This document shows, one piece after another, positions 7,748 to 10,444 of a stretch of DNA of 10,444 nt. The stretch is taken from positions 1 through 10,444 of the forward strand of contig JAFAZM010000205.1 of the NCBI GenBank assembly GCA_019239785.1, read 5' to 3'. Source of the stretch: Sphingomonadaceae bacterium (GTDB lineage: Bacteria > Pseudomonadota > Alphaproteobacteria > Sphingomonadales > Sphingomonadaceae). Position 1 is the first letter of the stretch, and the number at the start of each line of letters is the position of its first letter. A program made the position numbers and the translations under genes. The notes below the pieces were generated by a model. That model worked only from the letters and a program-made list of their open reading frames with translations. It ran no database searches and was not told where the DNA came from.

Positions 7748-8160
7748 GGTTCAGCTCCTTCGCTTGTTGAGGGATGGCGCCGCGGCACGCCGCCGGAAGA
7801 CCCGGGGGCGGGGCGATCGGCTGCGGAAATCCCGCCGCGCACGCGCCGGCCAGGTCGCGCTGGGAGAGGGCGACACGACGGCAGTCGGGGGGCGCGGCGG
7901 GTCCGGCCTGCGTTCGAACCGGGCTCATCGCGCCATCCCTGGCGCGGCCCGTTCTCGCCGCCGGAATCAAAAAGCCCGCTGGCGATCTGCCGCGGGCGCA
8001 ATTCGAAGCATTGATTTCGTCCACAATAGCCGCTGCCGCGCAGGCATCAATCGGCCCGAATTAAATATTTTTTCGCGTTCCGGATCAGTGCTTTGCGCGA
8101 CACATGCGTGCAATGGAACCGCCCGCGGCTCGCGCTTTTCAACCGGCGAAGGAGAAGTCC
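7748..8160. other. Intergenic stretch, candidate prophage-host junction
   Basis: These 413 bases lie between the divergent tailspike gene and the first plus-strand gene. No frame on either strand gives a believable protein: the open frames are low-complexity Arg-, Pro- and Ala-rich. No tRNA or tmRNA fold was found. The stretch holds a minus-strand terminator (7969-7997) and an AT-rich patch around 8059-8072. The change from phage genes to host-like genes happens here, so an attachment site may be inside, but its partner would be outside the window. Confidence 0.5.
7969..7997 (-). terminator. Intrinsic terminator on the minus strand
   Basis: On the minus strand a GC-rich stem (GCCCGC with GCGGGC, extended by GGC with GCC past one bulged base, five-base loop) is followed directly by TTTTT. 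This is a classical Rho-independent terminator. It points at the tailspike gene, but no convincing minus-strand gene lies upstream of it. It may end a short untranslated transcript starting near the AT-rich patch at about 8065, act as an attenuator for the tailspike, or insulate the prophage. Confidence 0.7.
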
Positions 8161-8517
8161 ATGAGCAACTGGCTTGGCGCCGTCGTCGGCGCCGCGATCG
8201 ACCGGCGGGACGGGGACAGCGGCGTCAAGGGCGCCATCCTCGGCAGCCTCGCCGAGAAGACGATTCGGGTCGCGGCGCCGCTCGCTTTGACCTTCGCGAT
8301 CGGCTGGGCGGTCCAGCGCGGCGCCCGCAAGGCGTGGCGAGCCTGGTCCGACCGGGAGGCCGGCCCGCCGCGGCCTGACCGATCGCCCCTTCCCCGGACC
8401 CGCCTGTATCGGGCTCGAACCGCTCCAACCTTCGTCCTGAGCCCGTCGAAGGACTTCCTTTTTCTTCTGCTGCAAGGAAGGAAAGGGCTTCGACAGGCTC
8501 AGCCCGAACGGGCTTAG
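8161..8517 (+). CDS. Small one-helix membrane protein with repeat-encoded C-terminus
   Basis: A 118-residue protein of unknown function. Residues 1-34 are small and amphipathic (LGAVVGAAIDRRDGDSGVKG), and residues about 36-52 form one membrane helix (VAAPLALTFAIGWAVQ), followed by a basic stretch. The ATG at 8161 is preferred over one at 8104 because AGGAG lies six bases upstream. Residues about 91-118 are encoded by the dispersed palindrome at 8437-8502 and its flanks, so the natural protein probably ended earlier and was extended when the repeat arrived. Its strand is opposite to the phage genes and its composition is like the rest of the right-hand region, so I take it as a host gene. A start in the membrane-protein class is all that can be supported. 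Confidence 0.65.
   Translation: MSNWLGAVVGAAIDRRDGDSGVKGAILGSLAEKTIRVAAPLALTFAIGWAVQRGARKAWRAWSDREAGPPRPDRSPLPRTRLYRARTAPTFVLSPSKDFLFLLLQGRKGLRQAQPERA
8437..8502. repeat. REP-like palindromic element
   Basis: Arms CTGAGCCCGTCGAAG (8437-8451) and CTTCGACAGGCTCAG (8488-8502) are inverted copies with one mismatch. Between them a second pair, CTTCCTT (8454-8460) and AAGGAAG (8474-8480), would continue the stem. I know such 'GAGCC-GTCGAAG' palindromes as dispersed intergenic repeats in sphingomonad genomes. The element overlaps the 3' end of the coding frame at 8161-8517. Confidence 0.75.
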
Positions 8518-8675
8518 GAGTCAAACCGTGGCATCTGCGATTGCCCTGTCCCAAGGAGGAGCGCCGCCCGGAAGAAGGGCACGCTCGCCTGCGCTCCGAA
8601 TAATCTCGGTTAATGTTCTTTTCCCCGTATCGAATATCCTCTTGGACTTGGCCCGAGTCGGGGAGGCGAAATGCC

Positions 8676-8855
8676 GTGACATTGTACCGTCTCTATTCGT
8701 TGCGCGGCGCGCAGCTGGTGGGCCGTGAGGAAATCCTCGCCGAGGACGACGGCCGCGCCGCTTTGGCGGCCAGGACGTGCGGACGGGGCGACCATGTCGA
8801 AATCTGGCGGGGCGACCGCAAGGTCCGGACCGTAGTGCCGCTTAACGCGTTCTGA
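8676..8855 (+). CDS. Small conserved-looking protein of unknown function
   Basis: A 59-residue protein beginning TLYRLYSLRGAQLVGREEI, then a helical acidic middle (AEDDGRAALAART) and ending with VEIWRGDRKVRTV. This layout of an opening YRLY strand, an EADD-type turn, a helix and a final 'WxGxRKV' strand is one I associate with short hypothetical proteins of sphingomonads; the function is unknown. I place the start at the GTG at 8676, since GGGAGG lies nine bases upstream and the conserved-looking part begins there. The frame is open from an ATG at 8613, but the extra 21 residues look non-coding. The next gene begins seven bases after the stop. Confidence 0.65.
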   Translation: MTLYRLYSLRGAQLVGREEILAEDDGRAALAARTCGRGDHVEIWRGDRKVRTVVPLNAF

Positions 8856-8862
8856 CCTGCCT

Positions 8863-9114
8863 ATGACCTTCGATGGCGATCCCGCCGACCCGGCGCAGGT
8901 GGAAAGCTGGCGCCGCGAGCGCAACACCCTGCTCGGCCTGCTCCGCGAGGCCGAGAACGGCCACCGCGCCAGGCCCGGCTATGACGGCATGCCGCCGGAC
9001 CTGGTCGAGGAAAGCCTGCGCGCGACCCGCGCCAAGCTCGCCCGCCTCGAAGCCCTCCTGGCCGCCGCCGGCGAAAATGGAGAAAGTCATCCCGGCGAAG
9101 GCCGGGACCCATGA
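8863..9114 (+). CDS. Small helical protein, possible coiled coil
   Basis: An 83-residue protein of unknown function. It looks mostly helical: residues about 12-32 (QVESWRRERNTLLGLLREAE) and about 45-68 (PDLVEESLRATRAKLARLEA) could form a helical hairpin around GYDGMPP. There is no ribosome binding site before the ATG, but it sits seven bases past the stop of the preceding gene, so reinitiation is likely. The last residues (SHPGEGRDP) come from a dispersed palindrome at 9087-9112, so the original protein probably ended earlier. Codon use is like its neighbours. Confidence 0.6.
   Translation: MTFDGDPADPAQVESWRRERNTLLGLLREAENGHRARPGYDGMPPDLVEESLRATRAKLARLEALLAAAGENGESHPGEGRDP
9087..9112. repeat. 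Dispersed palindromic repeat (TCATCCCGGCGAAGG type)
   Basis: Inverted arms TCCCGGC (9090-9096) and GCCGGGA (9101-9107) around GAAG, flanked by GTCA and CCCA. This is a very common short palindrome in proteobacterial genomes, often seen translated as 'VIPAKAGTH' or 'HPGEGRDP'. It ends the coding frame of the 83-residue protein. Confidence 0.75.
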
Positions 9115-9164
9115 ACACGGAGAAAGCAGGCTCAACCCTACCGATCAGCCCGACCGGATAGAAA

Positions 9165-9198
9165 CCCAGTCCCCCCAGTCCCCAGTCCCCAATCCCCC
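9165..9198 (-). repeat. G-rich heptad-like repeat (possible G-quadruplex)
   Basis: On the minus strand five G-runs of three to six bases are separated by ACT or ATT, meeting the usual G-quadruplex pattern with three-base loops. The first G-run starts in the TAG stop codon of the 73-residue gene, so its mRNA would carry the structure immediately after translation ends. Confidence 0.7.
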
Positions 9199-9419
9199 TA
9201 CCCCGCCCTCAGCATCAGCTCCGTCAGTTGCGTCCGGGTCAGCTTCCCGCCCAGATGCATGTCGACCGATTCCATCTGCTCGCGTCGCAGCCTGTGCTTG
9301 AGCTCGGGCATCGTCCGGCATTCGCCGGAGCGGGCCAGCTCGAAGGCGCGCTCGATCGTCGTCGGGCGGAGATGCCGCTCCGGCGGCGCGCTTGCGGAGG
9401 CTTGCAGGTCGGTCGGCAT
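9198..9419 (-). CDS. Small protein of unknown function
   Basis: A 73-residue protein. After about 18 low-complexity residues comes TIERAFELARSGECRTMPEL (about 20-39), then KHRLRREQMESVDMHLGGKL and TRTQLTEL, all predicted helical. The 'AFELARSGECR' start and basic middle resemble short hypothetical proteins of alphaproteobacteria, possibly a small DNA- or protein-binding helical bundle; no named family is claimed. The ATG has GGAG seven bases upstream. It lies 65 bases downstream of the iron permease-like gene on the same strand, so they may be co-transcribed. Its stop codon runs into the G-rich repeat. Confidence 0.62.
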   Translation of the reverse strand: MPTDLQASASAPPERHLRPTTIERAFELARSGECRTMPELKHRLRREQMESVDMHLGGKLTRTQLTELMLRAG

Positions 9420-9484
9420 GGCCAGTCTCCACCCCGCCCCCGAAGGGGATTAGGAGCGCGGGCCCCGGCCGGCCACAATCTGGA

Positions 9485-9964
9485 TTAGGAAATGGCGCCT
9501 TTCTCGAGGCGGCGCGCCGGACTGCCGGTCCGGCCCGCCGTCCGTCCGTTGCCGCGCCGCGGCCGCCGCCCGGCTGCGCCGTCCGGAGGGACGCTCGCCG
9601 CCGCGCCGGCGCCGCCGTTCTTGAGCTCCTCGATCTCCTCCTCCTCCAGCTCCTCGATCCCGGCCAGCTCGTCGCGGGCGCGGCGCGAGGCGATCAGCAG
9701 CTCGTCGAGCTTGGCGTGGAGCGCGACGTCGCGGCGGTGCGCGTCGCGCTCCCGCTCGCGCTGGCTGTTCAGCACCATCTGGGTCAGCGTGATCGCCATG
9801 ATCGACAGTGCCGCGGTGAGGATGTTGACGTTGAGCCCGGCCCAGAACCAGGCGACGCAGACCAGGATGAAGCCGATCTGCGCCAGCGGGTCGGCCGAAA
9901 GGTGGGCGACCCGATCGGAGATCCGACAGCCGATCCGCTGGATTGGCCCCCGCTCGTCGGCCAT
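9485..9964 (-). CDS. Low-affinity iron permease family membrane protein
   Basis: A 159-residue protein matching the shape of the bacterial low-affinity iron permease family (PF04120): two membrane helices (about 28-44, LAQIGFILVCVAWFWAG, and about 47-66, NILTAALSIMAITLTQMVL), then a charged helix (NSQRERERDAHRRDVALHAKLDELL, split across about 66-90) and IEELEEEEIEEL (about 103-114). The 'QxKLDELI' and 'IEELSEEEL' features are hallmarks of this family. The last 45 residues are a low-complexity Arg-, Gly- and Ala-rich tail. Despite the family name, iron transport by such short bacterial members is not well supported. The ATG at 9964 has GGAG seven bases upstream. This is a typical chromosomal gene and supports host DNA at the right side. 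Confidence 0.72.
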   Translation of the reverse strand: MADERGPIQRIGCRISDRVAHLSADPLAQIGFILVCVAWFWAGLNVNILTAALSIMAITLTQMVLNSQRERERDAHRRDVALHAKLDELLIASRRARDELAGIEELEEEEIEELKNGGAGAAASVPPDGAAGRRPRRGNGRTAGRTGSPARRLEKGAIS

Positions 9965-10161
9965 GAAGCTACTCCGTTACAACTGCCTGATATAACGTAG
10001 GTTAACGCCTTTCCGTTCCGGCGACGTATCGGACGAGACGTTCCTGTCGTCGCATATCGGCAAGGGCACGGCGCTTGCCCGCACGGGCCTCCACATGCGG
10101 CACCGGCGGACCCGCGCCGTCTAAGCTTCGGACATCGTGCAAGGCGTTGGGAGTATCGGCA

Positions 10162-10392
10162 ATGGCGCAGGCGAAAGCAGGACGGCGGCGTCTTCGCTGG
10201 CTCGCGCTGGCGGCGGCGGTCCTGACCTCGGCCTGCGGCGGCCCGCCCCAGCACGCCGCCGCCGAGAACGAGTTCAACGCCTGGGCGGACCAGGTCGAGC
10301 ATGAAAGCGCCAACGGCCAGGCCAACGCCCCCGTCGACCTCGAAGAGCCGAGGAACGTCCTCGACCGCGTCACCCCAGCCAACACCCGCTGA
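10162..10392 (+). CDS. Small putative lipoprotein
   Basis: A 76-residue protein with a lipoprotein signal: basic start (MAQAKAGRRRLRW), hydrophobic core (LALAAAVL) and a lipobox-like LTSAC with the cysteine at about residue 25, followed by GG. The mature part is short, polar and acidic (ENEFNAWADQVEHESAN) with no recognised domain. An outer- or inner-membrane-anchored lipoprotein is expected; the function is unknown. The ATG at 10162 is preferred over one at 10075 because it has GGGAG eight bases upstream and begins the signal peptide. It is divergent from the iron permease-like gene, with 197 bases between them that should hold both promoters, though none is clear by eye. Confidence 0.7.
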   Translation: MAQAKAGRRRLRWLALAAAVLTSACGGPPQHAAAENEFNAWADQVEHESANGQANAPVDLEEPRNVLDRVTPANTR

Positions 10393-10400
10393 GCGCGCCT

Positions 10401-10444
10401 CCCAGTCTCAGTCCCAGTCCCAGTCCCCAGTCCCCAGTCCCCAG
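10401..10444 (-). repeat. G-rich heptad-like repeat (possible G-quadruplex), cut by window edge
   Basis: On the minus strand six G-runs of three or four bases are separated by ACT, with one GAG interruption. It starts nine bases after the lipoprotein stop and continues to the window edge. The unit is the same as at 9165-9198. Confidence 0.75.

Noticed and set aside
7905..7925. A TTCGAAC stretch resembling a tRNA T-loop
   Set aside because: The flanking bases do not pair as a T-stem, and no anticodon or acceptor stem is present.
5768..8014. A 748-codon open frame on the plus strand opposite the tailspike
   Set aside because: Ala-, Arg- and Val-rich with no domain, antisense to the tailspike whose beta-helix motifs are clear.
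7967..8047. A 26-residue minus-strand open frame ending in the terminator T-run
   Set aside because: No ribosome binding site and the stop falls in the terminator; too short to support as a gene.
8528..8728. A 66-codon plus-strand frame with GTG start and GGAG upstream
   Set aside because: Its product has no recognisable pattern, and it overlaps the better-supported gene starting at 8676 in another frame.

Overview
The window looks like one end of a prophage (or prophage remnant) in the chromosome of a high-GC alphaproteobacterium, most likely a sphingomonad. The phage part runs leftwards from about 7750 to the left edge; the right-hand ~2.3 kb reads as ordinary host DNA. The host guess rests on high GC (a sampled terminase line, 5161-5220, is 70% G+C), on small host-like proteins, and on two intergenic palindrome types (8437-8502 and 9087-9112) that I associate with such genomes. 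It is an inference, not a taxonomic assignment.

Phage region, all on the minus strand, in transcription order: a pectate-lyase-like right-handed beta-helix tailspike (7747-6038); a stable hairpin (6030-6000); a small terminase-like protein (5931-5656) overlapping the large terminase (5669-4365); a lower-GC accessory pair made of a four-cysteine zinc-ribbon protein (4257-3907) overlapping a two-helix membrane protein (3914-3534); a P22-type portal protein (3424-1379); and a SleB-family cell-wall hydrolase (1268-45). Packaging (TerS, TerL, portal) is recognisable. Scaffold, coat, tail, lysis, integrase and repressor genes are not visible and may lie to the left of the window. Two points of layout stand out: the tailspike sits 5' of the terminase genes, and the zinc-ribbon/membrane pair splits terminase from portal.

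Junction, 7748-8160: no convincing gene and no tRNA. It holds a minus-strand intrinsic terminator (7997-7969) and a short AT-rich patch. This is the most likely place for the prophage boundary.

Host-like region, 8161-10444: three small plus-strand genes (a one-helix membrane protein, a 59-residue protein starting at GTG, a helical 83-residue protein), two minus-strand genes (a 73-residue protein and a low-affinity iron permease-like membrane protein), and a small plus-strand lipoprotein. Two of the plus-strand genes end inside dispersed palindromic repeats, so the repeats encode their C-termini. Two tracts of a G-rich heptad-like repeat, able to form G-quadruplexes on the minus strand, lie at gene 3' ends (9165-9198 and 10401-10444).

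No rRNA, tRNA, CRISPR array or insertion sequence was seen. No complete new system can be claimed. The best candidates for new biology are the accessory zinc-ribbon/membrane pair within the packaging genes and the G-quadruplex tracts placed at stop codons.
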